NCBI GenBank assembly: GCA_949752745.1
Contig: OX457028.1
Span: forward strand, 1,486,420 to 1,550,419
Reading direction: 5' to 3'
From: Protula sp. h YS-2021
Taxonomy: Eukaryota; Annelida; Polychaeta; Sabellida; Serpulidae
DNA length: 64,000 nucleotides
The position numbers and the translations under genes are program-made. Of this stretch, positions 1 to 13,006 are shown one piece after another. Below the pieces are notes generated by a model. The model worked only from the letters and a program-made list of their open reading frames with translations. It made no database searches and was not told where the DNA came from. How positions within the stretch are numbered: the stretch's first letter is position 1; each line of letters opens with the position of its first letter.

Positions 1-3000
1 TTTTGACCTTGACCATGACGTAGGAGGTCAAAGTCACCGAGGTACCTCCTATGTAACGTCTTTTAGGCCGAAAGGATCGAAAACAAGCTCAAAATCGCTC
101 TATGTCTAACCTTTTTCAAGATAATGGTCAACTTCCATTTTTTTACCTTGACCATGACGGAGGAGGTCAAGGTCACCGAGGTACCTCCTATATAACGTCT
201 TTTATGCCCAAAAGGTCGAAAATAAGCTCAAAATCGCTCCATCTGTAACCGTTTTCGAGATAATGGTCAACTTCCGGTTTTTGACCTTGACCATGACGAG
301 GAGGTCAAGATCACCGAGGTAATGGTTACATAACGTCTTTTAGGCCCAAAGGGTCGAAAATAAGCTCAAAATCGCTCTATCTCTAACCGTTTTCGAGATA
401 ATGCTCAACTTCCGGTTTTTGACATAGACCATGACGGAGGAGGTCAAGGTCACCGAGGTACCTCTTAGATAACGTCTTCTATGCCCAAAGGGTCGAAAAT
501 AAGCTCAAAATCGATCTATTTGTAACGGTTTTCGAGATAATGGTCAACTTCCGGTTTTTGACCTTGACCATGACGGATGATGTCAAAGTCACAGATGTAC
601 CTCTTATATATTGTCTTTTAGGCCCAAATGGTCGAAAATAAGCTCAAAATCGCTCTATCTCTAACCGTTTTCGAGATAATGGTCAACTTCCGGTTTTTGA
701 CCTTGACCATGACGGAGGAGGTCAAGGTCACCGAGGTTCCTCTTATATAACGTCTTTTTAGGCCCAAAGGGTCGAAAACAAGCTCATAATCGCTCTATCT
801 CTAACCGTTTTCAAGATAATGGTCAACTTCCGGTTTTTGACCATGACCATAACGGAGGAGGTCAAGCTCACCGAGGTACCACTTATATAACGTCTTTTTA
901 TGCCCAAAGGGTCGAAAACAAACTCATAATCGCTCTATCTCTAATGGTTTTCAAGATAATGGTCAACTTCCGGTTTTTGACATAGACCATGACGGAGGAG
1001 GTCAAGATCACCGAGGTAATGGTTATATAACGTCTTTTAGGCCCAAATGGTCGAAAATAAGCTCAAAATCGCTCTATCTCTAACCGTTTTCGAGACAATG
1101 GTCAACTTCCGGTTTTTGACCTTGACCATGACGGAGGAGGTCAAGGTCACCGAGGTACCTCTTATATAACGTCTTTTTATGCCCAAAGGGTCGAAAACAA
1201 GCTCATAATCGCTCTATCTCTAACCGTTTTCGAGATAATGATCAACTTCCGGTTTTTGACCTTGACCATGACGGAGGAGGTCAAGGTCACCGAGGTACCT
1301 CTTATATAACGTCTTTTTATGCCCAAAGGGTCGAAAACAAGCTCATAATCGCTCTATCTCTAACCGTTTTCAAGATAATGGTCAACTTCCGGTTTTTGAC
1401 CTAGACCATGACGGAGGAGGTCAAGGTCACAGAGGTACATCCTATGTAATGTCTTTTAGACCCGCAGGATCGAAAACAAGCTCAAAATCGCTCTATGTCC
1501 AACCGTTTTCGAGATAATGGTCAACTTCCGGTTTTTGACCTTGACCATGACGGAGGAGGTCAAGGTCACCGAGGTACCTCTTATATAACGTCTTTTTAGG
1601 CCCAAAGGGTCGAAAACAAGCTCATAATCGCTCTATCTCTAACCGTTTTCAATATAATGGTCAACTTCCGGTTTTTGACCTTGACCATGACGGAGGAGGT
1701 CACGGTCACCGAGGTACCTCCTATATAACGTCTTTTATGCCCAAAGGGTCGAAAATGAGCTCAAAATCGCTCTTTCTGTAACCGTTTTCGAGATAATGGT
1801 CAACTTCCGGTTTTTGACCTTGACCATGACGAGGAGGTCAAGATCACCGAGGTAATGGTTATATAACGTCTTTTATGCCCAAAGGGTCGAAAATAAGCTC
1901 AAAATCGCTCTGTCTCTAACCGTTTTCGAGATAATGGTAAACTTCCGGTTTTTGACCTTGACCATGACGTAGGAGGTCAAAGTCACCGAGGTACCTCCTA
2001 TGTAACGTCTTTTAGGCCGAAAGGATCGAAAACAAGCTCAAAATCGCTCTATGTCTAACCTTTTTCAAGATAATGGTCAACTTCCATTTTTTTACCTTGA
2101 CCATGACGGAGGAGGTCAAGGTCACCGAGGTACCTCCTATATAACGTCTTTTATGCCCAAAAGGTCGAAAATAAGCTCAAAATCGCTCCATCTGTAACCG
2201 TTTTCGAGATAATGGTCAACTTCCGGTTTTTGACCTTGACCATGACGAGGAGGTCAAGATCACCGAGGTAATGGTTATATAACGTCTTTTAGGCCCAAAG
2301 GGTCGAAAATAAGCTCAAAATCGCTCTATCTCTAACCGTTTTCGAGATAATGCTCAACTTCCGGTTTTTGACATAGACCATGACGGAGGAGGTCAAGGTC
2401 ACCGAGGTACCTCTTAGATAACGTCTTCTATGCCCAAAGGGTCGAAAATAAGCTCAAAATCGATGTATTTGTAACGGTTTTCGAGATAATGGTCAACTTC
2501 CGGTTTTTGACCTTGACCATGACGGATGATGTCAAAGTCACAGATGTACCTCTTATATATTGTCTTTTAGGCCCAAATGGTCGAAAATAAGCTCAAAATC
2601 GCTCTATCTCTAACCATTTTCGAGATAATGGTCAACTTCCGGTTTTTGACCTTGACCATGACGGAGGAGGTCAAGGTCACCGAGGTTCCTCTTATATAAC
2701 GTCTTTTTAGGCCCAAAGGGTCGAAAACAAGCTCATAATCGCTCTATCTCTAACCGTTTTCAAGATAATGGTCAACTTCCGGTTTTTGACCATGACCATA
2801 ACGGAGGAGGTCAAGCTCACCGAGGTACCACTTATATAACGTCTTTTTATGCCCAAAGGGTCGAAAACAAGCTCATAATCGCTCTATCTCTAATGGTTTT
2901 CAAGATAATGGTCAACTTCCGGTTTTTGACATAGACCATGACGGAGGAGGTCAAGATCACCGAGGTAATGGTTATATAACGTCTTTTAGGCCCAAATGGT

Positions 3001-6000
3001 CGAAAATAAGCTCAAAATCGCTCTATCTCTAACCGTTTTCGAGATAATGGTCAACTTCCGGTTTTTGACCTTGACCATGACGGAGGAGGTCAAGGTCACC
3101 GAGGTACCTCTTATATAACGTCTTTTTATGCCCAAAGGGTCGAAAACAAGCTCATAATCGCTCTATCTCTAACCGTTTTCAAGATAATGGTCAACTTCCG
3201 GTTTTTGACCTAGACCATGACGGAGGAGGTCAAGGTCACCGAGGTACCTCCTATGTAATGTCTTTTAGACCCACAGGATCGAAAACAAGCTCAAAATCGC
3301 TCTTCCGGTTTTTGACATAGACCATGACGGAGGAGGTCAAGATCACCGAGGTAATGGTTATATAACGTCTTTTAGGCCCAAATGGTCGAAAATAAGCTCA
3401 AAATCGCTCTCTCTCTAACCGTTTTCGAGATAATGGTCAACTTCCGGTTTTTGACCTAGACCATGACGGAGGAGGTCAAGGTCACCGAGGTACCTCCTAT
3501 ATAACGTCTTTTAGACCCAAAAGGTCGAAAATAAGCTCAAAATCGCTCCATCTGTAACCGTTTTCGAGATAATGGTCAACTTCCGGTTTTTGACCTTGAC
3601 CATGACGAGGAGGTCAAGATCACCGAGGTAATGGTTATATAACGTCTTTTAGGCCCAAAGGGTCGAAAATAAGCTCAAAATCGCTCTATCTCCAACCGTT
3701 TTCGAGATAATGGTCAACTTCCGGTTTTTGACCTTGACCATGACGGAGGAGGTCAAGGTCACCGAGGTACCTCTTATATAACGTCTTTTTAGGCCCAAAG
3801 GGTCGAAAACAAGCTCATAATCGCTCTATCTCTAACCGTTTTCAATATAATGGTCAACTTCCGGTTTCTGACCTTGACCATGACGGAGGAGGTCACGGTC
3901 ACCGAGGTACCTCCTATATAACGTCTTTTATGCCCAAAGGGTCGAAAATGAGCTCAAAATCGCTCTTTCTGTAACCGTTTTCGAGATAATGGTCAACTTC
4001 TGGTTTTTGACCTTGACCATGACGAGGAGGTCAAGATCACCGAGGTAATGGTTATATAACGTCTTTTAGGCCCAAAGGGTCGAAAATAAGCTCAAAATCG
4101 CTCTGTCTCTAACCGTTTTCGAGATAATGGTAAACTTCCGGTTTTTGACCTTGACCATGACGTAGGAGGTCAAAGTCACCGAGGTACCTCCTATGTAACG
4201 TCTTTTAGGCCGAAAGGATCGAAAACAAGCTCAAAATCGCTCTATGTCTAACCTTTTTCAAGATAATGGTCAACTTCCATTTTTTTACCTTGACCATGAC
4301 GGAGGAGGTCAAGGTCACCGAGGTACCTCCTATATAACGTCTTTTATGCCCAAAAGGTCGAAAATAAGCTCAAAATCGCTCCATCTGTAACCGTTTTCGA
4401 GATAATGGTCAACTTCCGGTTTTTGACCTTGACCATGACGAGGAGGTCAAGATCACCGAGGTAATGGTTATATAACGTCTTTTAGGCCCAAAGGGTCGAA
4501 AATAAGCTCAAAATCGCTCTATCTCTAACCGTTTTCGAGATAATGCTCAACTTCCGGTTTTTGACATAGACCATGACGGAGGAGGTCAAGGTCACCGAGG
4601 TACCTCTTAGATAACGTCTTCTATGCCCAAAGGGTCGAGAATAAGCTCAAAATCGATCTATTTGTAACGGTTTTCGAGATAATGGTCAACTTCCGGTTTT
4701 TGACCTTGACCATGACGGATGATGTCAAAGTCACAGATGTACCTCTTATATATTGTCTTTTAGGCCCAAAGGGTCGAAAACAAGCTCATAATCGCTCTAT
4801 CTCTAACCGTTTTCAAGATAATGGTCAACTTCCGGTTTTTGACCATGACCATAACGGAGGAGGTCAAGCTCACCGAGGTACCTCTTATATAACGTCTTTT
4901 TATGCCCAAAGGGTCGAAAACAAGCTCATAATCGCTCTATCTCTAATGGTTTTCAAGATAATGGTCAACTTCCGGTTTTTGACATAGACCATGACGGAGG
5001 AGGTCAAGATCACCGAGGTAATGGTTATATAACGTCTTTTAGGCCCAAATGGTCGAAAATAAGCTCAAAATCGCTCTATCTCTAACCGTTTTCGAGATAA
5101 TGGTCAACTTCCGGTTTTTGACCTAGACCATGACGGAGGAGGTCAAGGTCACCGAGGTACCTCCTATGTAATGTCTTTTAGACCCACAGGATCGAAAACA
5201 AGCTCAAAATCGCTCTATGTCCAACCGTTTTCAAGATAATGGTCAACTTCCGGTTTTGACATAGACCATGACGGAGGAGGTCAAGATCACCGAGGTAATG
5301 GTTATATAACGTCTTTTAGGCCCAAATGGTCGAAAATAAGCTCAAAATCGCTCTCTCTCTAACCGTTTTCGAGATAATGGTCAACTTCCGGTTTTTGACC
5401 TAGACCATGACGGAGGAGGTCAAGGTCACCGAGGTACCTCCTATATAACGTGTTTTATGCCCAAAAGGTCGAAAATAAGCTCAAAATCGCTCCATCTGTA
5501 ACCGTTTTCGAGATAATGGTCAACTTCCGGTTTTTGACCTTGACCATGACGAGGAGGTCAAGATCACCGAGGTAATGGTTATATAACGTCTTTTAGGCCC
5601 AAAGGGTCGAAAATAAGCTCAAAATCGCTCTATCTCTAACCGTTTTCGAGATAATGGTCAACTTCCGGTTTTTGACCTTGACCATGGCGGAGGAGGTCAA
5701 GGTCACCGAGGTACCTCTTATATAACGTCTTTTTAGGCCCAAAGGGTCGAAAACAAGCTCATAATAACTCTATCTCTAACCCTTTTCGAGATAATGGTCA
5801 ACTTTCGGTTTTGACCTTGACCATGCCGGAGGAGGTCAAGGTCACCGAGGTACCTCCTATATAACGTCTTTTATGCCCAAAGGGTCGAAAATAAGCTCAA
5901 AATCGCTCTTTCTGTAACCGTTTTCGAGATAATGGTCAACTTCCGGTTTTTGACCTTGACCATGACGAGGAGGTCAAGATCACCGAGGTTATGGTTATAT
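1..6000. repeat. First higher-order repeat generation (~1.95-2.19 kb)
   Basis: Diagnostic variants recur at long offsets. The unit containing GACGTAGGAGGTCAAAGTCA begins near 1, 1950 and 4143. The variant CGGATGATGTCAAAGTCAC at about 574 recurs at about 2523 and 4716. Offsets are 1949 and 2193 bases; they differ because single monomers and part-monomers were gained or lost (for example a truncated monomer at 3300-3305). This is the signature of unequal exchange in blocks of about 14 units. Confidence 0.85.
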
Positions 6001-6429
6001 AACGTCTTTTAGGCCCAAAGGGTCGAAAATAAGCTCAAAATCGCTCTATCTCTAACCGTTTTCGAGATAATGCTCAACTTCCGGGTTTTGACCTAGACCA
6101 TGACGGAGGAGGTCAAGGTCACCGAGGTACCTCTTATATAACGTCTTTTATGCCCAAAGGGTCGAAAATAAGCTCAAAATCGATCTATTTGTAACGGTTT
6201 TCGAGATAATGGTCAACTTCCGGTTTTTGACCTTGACCATGACGGATGATGTCAAAGTCACAGATGTACCTCTTATATATTGTCTTTTAGGCCCAAATGG
6301 TCGAAAATAAGCTCAAAATCGCTCTATCTCTAACCGTTTTCGAGATAATGGTCAACTTCCGGTTTTTGACCTTGACCATGACGAGGAGGTCAAGATCACC
6401 GAGGTACCTCTTATATAACGTCTTTTAGG

Positions 6430-9400
6430 CCCAAAGGGTCGAAAATAAGCTCAAAATCGCTCTATCTCTAACCGTTTTCGAGATAATGGTCAACTTCCGG
6501 TTTTTCACCTTGACCATGACGGATGATGTCAAGGTCACAGATGTACCTCTTATATATTGTCTTTTAGGCCCAAATGGTCGAAAATAAGCTCAAAATCGCT
6601 CTATCTCTAACCGTTTTCGAGATAATGGTCAACTTCCGGTTTTTGACCTTGACCATGACGGAGGAGGTCAAGGTCACCGAGGTACCTCTTATATAACGTC
6701 TTTTTAGGCCCAAAGGGTCGAAAACAAGCTCATAATCGCTCTATCTCTAACCGTTTTCAAGATAATGGTCAACTTCCGGTTTTTGACCTAGACCATGACG
6801 GAGGAGGTCAAGGCCACCGAGGTACCTCCTATATAACGTCTTTTATGCCCAAAGGGTCGAAAATAAGCTCAAAATCGCTCTTTCTGTAACCGTTTTCGAG
6901 ATAATGGTCAACTTCCGGTTTTTGACCTTGACCATGACGAGGAGGTCAAGATCACCGAGGTAATGGTTATATAACGTCTTTTAGGCCCAAAGGGTCGAAA
7001 ATAAGCTCAAAAACGCTCTATCTCTAACCGTTTTCGAGATAATGGTCAACTTCCGGTTTTTTACCTTGACCATGACGTAGGAGGTCAAAGTCACCGAGGT
7101 ACCTCCTATGTAACGTCTTTTAGGCCGAAAGGATCGAAAACAAGCTCAAAATCGCTCTATCTCTAACCGTTTTCAAGATAATGGTCAACTTCCGGTTTTT
7201 TACCTAGACCATGACGGAGGAGGTCAAGGTCACCGAGGTACCTCCTATATAACGTCTTTTATGCCCAAAAGGTCGAAAATAAGCTCAAAATCGCTCCATC
7301 TGTAACCGTTTTCGAGATAATCGTCAACTTCCGGTTTTTGACCTTGACCACAACGAGGAGGTCAAGATCACCGAGGTAACGGTTATATAACGTCTTTTGG
7401 GCCCAAAGGGTCGAAAATAAGCTCAAAATCGCTCTATCTCTAACCGTTTTCGAGATAATGCTGAACTTCCGGTTTTTGACCTAGACCATGACGGAGGAGG
7501 TCAAGGTCACCGAGGTTCCTCTGATATAACGTCTTTTATGCCCAAAGTGTCGAAAATAAGCTCAAAATCGATCTATTTGTAACGGTTTTCGAGATAATGG
7601 TCAACTTCCGGTTTTTGACCTTGACCATGACGGATGATGTCAAAGTCACAGATGTACCTCTTATATATTGTCTTTTAGGCCCAAATGGTCGAAAATAAGC
7701 TCAAAATCGCTCTATCTCTAACCGTTTTCGAGATAATGGTCAACTTGCGGTTTTTGACCTTGACCATGACGGAGGAGGTCAAGGTCACCGAGGTACCTCT
7801 TATATAACGTCTTTTTAGGCCCAAAGGGTCGAAAACAAGCTCATAATCGCTCTATCTCTAACGGTTTTCAAGATAATGGTCAACTTCCGGTTTTTGACCT
7901 TGACCATGACGGAGGAGGTCAAGGTCACCGAGGTACCTCTTATATAACGTCTTTTTATGCCCAAAGGGTCGAAAACAAGCTCATAATCGCTCTATCTCTA
8001 ACGGTTTTCATGATAATGGTCAACTTCCGGTTTTTGACCTAGACCATGACGGAGGAGGTCAAGGTCACCGTGGTACCTCCTATGTAACGTCTTTTAGACC
8101 CAAAAGATCGAAAACAAGCTCAAAATCGCTCTATCTCTAACCGTTTTCAAGATAATGGTCAACTTCCGGTTTTTGACATAGACCATGACGGAGGAGGTCA
8201 AGATCACCGAGGTAATGGTTATATAACGTCGTTTAGGCCCAAAGGGTCGAAAATAAGCTCAAAATCGCTCTATCTCTAACCGTTTTCGAGATAATGGTCA
8301 ACTTCCGGTTTTTGACCTTGACCATGACGTAGGAGGTCAAAGTCACCGAGGTACCTCCTATGTAACGTCTTTTAGTCCGAAAGGATCGAAAATAAGCTCA
8401 AAATCGCTCTATCTCTAACCGTTTTCAAGATAATGGTCAACTTCCGCTTTTTGACCTAGACCATAACGGAGGAGGTCAAGGTCACCGAGGTACCTCCTAT
8501 ATAACGTCTTTTATGCCCAAAAGGTCGAAAATAAGCTCAAAATCGCTCCATCTGTAACCGTTTTCGAGATAATGGTCAACTTCCGGTTTTTGACCTTGAT
8601 CATGACGAGGTGGTCAAGATCACCGAGGTAATGGTTATATAACGTCTTTTAGGCCCAAAGGGTCGAAAATAAGCTCAAAATCGCTCTATCTCTAACCGTT
8701 TTCGAGATAATGCTCAACTTCCGGTTTTTGACCTAGACCATGACGGAGGAGGTCAAGGTCACCGAGGTACCTCTTATATAACGTCTTTTATGCCCAAAGG
8801 GTCAAAAATAAGCTCAAAATCGATCTATCTGTAACGGTTTTCGAGATAGTGGTCAACTTCCGGTTTTTGACCTTGACCATGACGGATGATGTCAAAGTCA
8901 CCGATGTACCTCTTATATATTGTCTTTTAGGCCCAAATGATCGAAAATAAGCTCAAAATCGCTCTATCTCTAACCGTTTTCGAGATAATGGTCAACTTCC
9001 GGTTTTTGACCTTGACCATGACGGAGGAGGTCAAGGTCACCGAGGTACCTCTTATATAACGTCTTTTTAGGCCCAAAGGGTCGAAAACAAGCTCATAATC
9101 GCTCTATCTCTAACCGTTTTCAAGATAATGGTCAACTTCAGGTTTTTGGCCTTGACCATGACGGAGGAGGTCAAGGTCACCGAGGTACCTCTTATATAAC
9201 GTCTTTTTATGCCCAAAGGGTCGAAAACAAGCTCATAATCGCTCTATCTCTAACGGTTTTCATGATAATGGTCAACTTCCGGCTTTTGACCTTGACCATG
9301 ACGAGGAGGTCAAGATCACCGAGGTAATGGTTATATAACGTCTTTTAGGCCCAAAGAGTCGAAAATAAGCTCAAAATCGCTCTAACTCTAACCGTTTTCG

Positions 9401-12175
9401 AGATAATGGTCAACTTCCGGTTTTTCACCTTGACCATGACGGATGATGTCAAGGTCACAGATGTACCTCTTATATATTGTCTTTTAGGCCCAAATGGTCG
9501 AAAATAAGCTCAAAATCGCTCTATCTCTAACCGTTTTCGAGATAATGGTCAACTTCCGGTTTTTGACCTTGACCATGACGGAGGAGGTCAAGGTCACCGA
9601 GGTACCTCTTATATAACGTCTTTTTAGGCCCAAAGGGTCGAAAACAAGCTCATAATCGCTCTATCTCTAACCGTTTTCAAGATAATGGTCAACTTCCGGT
9701 TTTTGACCTAGACCATGACGGAGGAGGTCAAGGCCACCGAGGTACCTCCTATATAACGTCTTTTATGCCCAAAGGGTCGAAAATAAGCTCAAAATCGCTC
9801 TTTCTGTAACCGTTTTCGAGATAATGGTCAACTTCCGGTTTTTGACCTTGACCATGACGAGGAGGTCAAGATCACCGAGGTAATGGTTATATAACGTCTT
9901 TTAGGCCCAAAGGGTCGAAAATAAGCTCAAAATCGCTCTATCTCTAACCGTTTTCGAGATAATGGTCAACTTCCGGTTTTTTACCTTGACCATGACGTAG
10001 GAGGTCAAAGTCACCGAGGTACCTCCTATGTAACGTCTTTTAGGCCGAAAGGATCGAAAACAAGCTCAAAATCGCTCTATCTCTAACCGTTTTCAAGATA
10101 ATGGTCAACTTCCGGTTTTTTACCTAGACCATGACGGAGGAGGTCAAGGTCACCGAGGTACCTCCTATATAACGTCTTTTATGCCCAAAAGGTCGAAAAT
10201 AAGCTCAAAATCGCTCCATCTGTAACCGTTTTCGAGATAATCGTCAACTTCCGGTTTTTGACCTTGACCACAACGAGGAGGTCAAGATCACCGAGGTAAC
10301 GGTTATATAACGTCTTTTGGGCCCAAAGGGTCGAAAATAAGCTCAAAATCGCTCTATCTCTAACCGTTTTCGAGATAATGCTGAACTTCCGGTTTTTGAC
10401 CTAGACCATGACGGAGGAGGTCAAGGTCACCGAGGTTCCTCTGATATAACGTCTTTTATGCCCAAAGTGTCGAAAATAAGCTCAAAATCGATCTATTTGT
10501 AACGGTTTTCGAGATAATGGTCAACTTCCGGTTTTTGACCTTGACCATGACGGATGATGTCAAAGTCACAGATGTACCTCTTATATATTGTCTTTTAGGC
10601 CCAAATGGTCGAAAATAAGCTCAAAATCGCTCTATCTCTAACCGTTTTCGAGATAATGGTCAACTTGCGGTTTTTGACCTTGACCATGACGGAGGAGGTC
10701 AAGGTCACCGAGGTACCTCTTATATAACGTCTTTTTAGGCCCAAAGGGTCGAAAACAAGCTCATAATCGCTCTATCTCTAACGGTTTTCAAGATAATGGT
10801 CAACTTCCGGTTTTTGACCTTGACCATGACGGAGGAGGTCAAGGTCACCGAGGTACCTCTTATATAACGTCTTTTTATGCCCAAAGGGTCGAAAACAAGC
10901 TCATAATCGCTCTATCTCTAACGGTTTTCATGATAATGGTCAACTTCCGGTTTTTGACCTAGACCATGACGGAGGAGGTCAAGGTCACCGTGGTACCTCC
11001 TATGTAACGCCTTTTAGACCCAAAAGATCGAAAACAAGCTCAAAATCGCTCTATCTCTAACCGTTTTCAAGATAATGGTCAACTTCCGGTTTTTGACATA
11101 GACCATGACGGAGGAGATCAAGATCACCGAGGTAATGGTTATATAACGTCGTTTAGGCCCAAAGGGTGGAAAATAAGCTCAAAATCGCTCTATCTCTAAC
11201 CGTTTTCGAGATAATGGTCAACTTCCGGTTTTTGACCTTGACCATGACGTAGGAGGTCAAAGTCACCGAGGTACGTCCTATGTAACGTCTTTTAGGCCGA
11301 AAGGATCGAAAATAAGCTCAAAATCGCTCTATCTCTAACCGTTTTCAAGATAATGGTCAACTTCCGGTTTTTGACCTAGACCATAACGGAGGAGGTCAAG
11401 GTCACCGAGGTACCTCCTATATAACGTCTTTTATGCCCAAAAGGTCGAAAATAAGCTCAAAATCGCTCCATCTGTAACCGTTTTCGAGATAATGGTCAAC
11501 TTCCGGTTTTTGACCTTGATCATGACGAGGTGGTCAAGATCACCGAGGTAATGGTTATATAACGTCTTTTAGGCCCAAAGGGTCGAAAATAAGCTCAAAT
11601 CGCTCTATCTCTAACCGTTTTCGAGATAATGCTCAACTTCCGGTTTTTGACCTAGACTATGACGGAGGAGGTCAAGGTCACCGAGGTACCTCTTATATAA
11701 CGTCTTTTATGCCCAAACGGTCAAAAATAAGCTCAAAATCGATCTATCTGTAACGGTTTTCGAGATAATGGTCAACTTCCGGTTTTTGACCTTGACCATG
11801 ACGGATGATGTCAAAGTCACCGATGTACCTCTTATATATTGTCTTTTAGGCCCAAATGATCGAAAATAAGCTCAAAATCGCTCTATCTCTAACCGTTTTC
11901 GAGATAATGGTCAACTTCCGGTTTTTGACCTTGACCATGACGGAGGAGGTCAAGGTCACCGAGGTACCTCTTATATAACGTCTTTTTAGGCCCAAAGGGT
12001 CGAAAACAAGCTCATAATCGCTCTATCTCTAACCGTTTTCAAGATAATGGTCAACTTCAGGTTTTTGGCCTTGACCATGACGGAGGAGGTCAAGGTCACC
12101 GAGGTACCTCTTATATAACGTCTTTTTATGCCCAAAGGGTCGCAAACAAGCTCATAATCGCTCTATCTCTAACCG
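6430..12175. repeat. Second higher-order repeat generation (2920-bp offset)
   Basis: About 6430-9255 and 9350-12175 align at a constant 2920-base offset, equal to 21 monomers. Matching private variants lie at 6501/9421 (TTTTTCACCT), 7051/9971, 7341/10261 (ACCTTGACCACAACGAGG) and 8461/11381 (CCATAACGGA). Only scattered single-base differences separate the copies, such as one lost A near 11600, so this duplication is younger than the first generation. Confidence 0.9.
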
Positions 12176-13006
12176 TTTTCAAGATAATGGTCAACTTCCG
12201 GTTTTTGGCCTTGACCATGACGGAGGAGGTCAAGGTCACCGAGGTACCTCCTATGTAACGTCTTTTAGACCCAAAGGATCGAAAACAAGCTCAAAATCGC
12301 TCTATCTCTAACCGTTTTCAAGATAATGGTCAACTTCCGGTTTTTGACCTAGACCATGACGGAGGAGGTCAAGGTCACCGAGGTACCTCCTATATAACGT
12401 CTTTTATGCCCAAAAGGTCGAAAATAAGCTCAAAATCGCTCCATCTGTAACCGTTTTCGAGATAATGGTCAACTTCCGGTTTTTGACCTTGACCATGACG
12501 AGGAGGTCAAGGTCACCGAGGTACCTCTTATATAACGTCTTTTATGCCCAAAGGGTCGAAAGTAAGCTCAAAATCGATCTATTTGTAACGGTTTTCGAGA
12601 TAATGGTCAACTTCCGGTTTTTGACCTTGACCATGACGGATGATGTCAAAGTCACAGATGTACCTCTTATATATTGTCTTTTAGGCCCAAATGGTCGAAA
12701 ATAAGCTCAAAATCGCTCTATCTCTAACCGTTTTCGAGATAATGGTCAACTTCCAGTTTTTGACCTTGACCATGACGGAGGAGGTCAAGGTCACCGAGGT
12801 ACCTCTTATATAACGTCTTTTTTTAGGCCCAAAGGGTCGAAAACAAGCTCATAATCGCTCTATCTCTAACCGTTTTCAAGATAATGGTCAACTTCCGGTT
12901 TTTGACCTTGACCATGACGGAGGAGGTCAAGGTCACCGAGGTACCTCTTATATAACGTCTTTTTAGGCCCAAAGGTTTTTGACCTTGACCATGACGGAAA
13001 CCTCCG

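Larger units (their letters stand above)
1..13006. repeat. 139-bp satellite array (~93 monomers)
   Basis: The whole stretch is a head-to-tail array of a ~139-bp unit; successive copies of the word ATGGTCAAC begin at 124, 263, 401 (one variant) and 540. Each unit runs through a TTGACC-rich part, TATATAACGTC, GGCCCAAAGGGTCG, AAGCTCAAAATCGCTC and CCGTTTTCGAGATAATGG. Many units carry an inverted repeat, TGACCTTGACC then 11 bases then GGTCAAGGTCA (for example 698-730). Short open frames in the array merely translate the repeat. The array enters from the left edge and stops in a degraded half unit at about 12975-13006, beside an A-rich tract. Confidence 0.97.

Noticed and set aside
4682..4987. Open frames inside the satellite (for example 101 codons beginning MVNFRFLTLTMT; also 12465-12704)
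   Set aside because: They are direct translations of the 139-bp unit and break whenever monomer length changes. No codon-level conservation is expected or seen.
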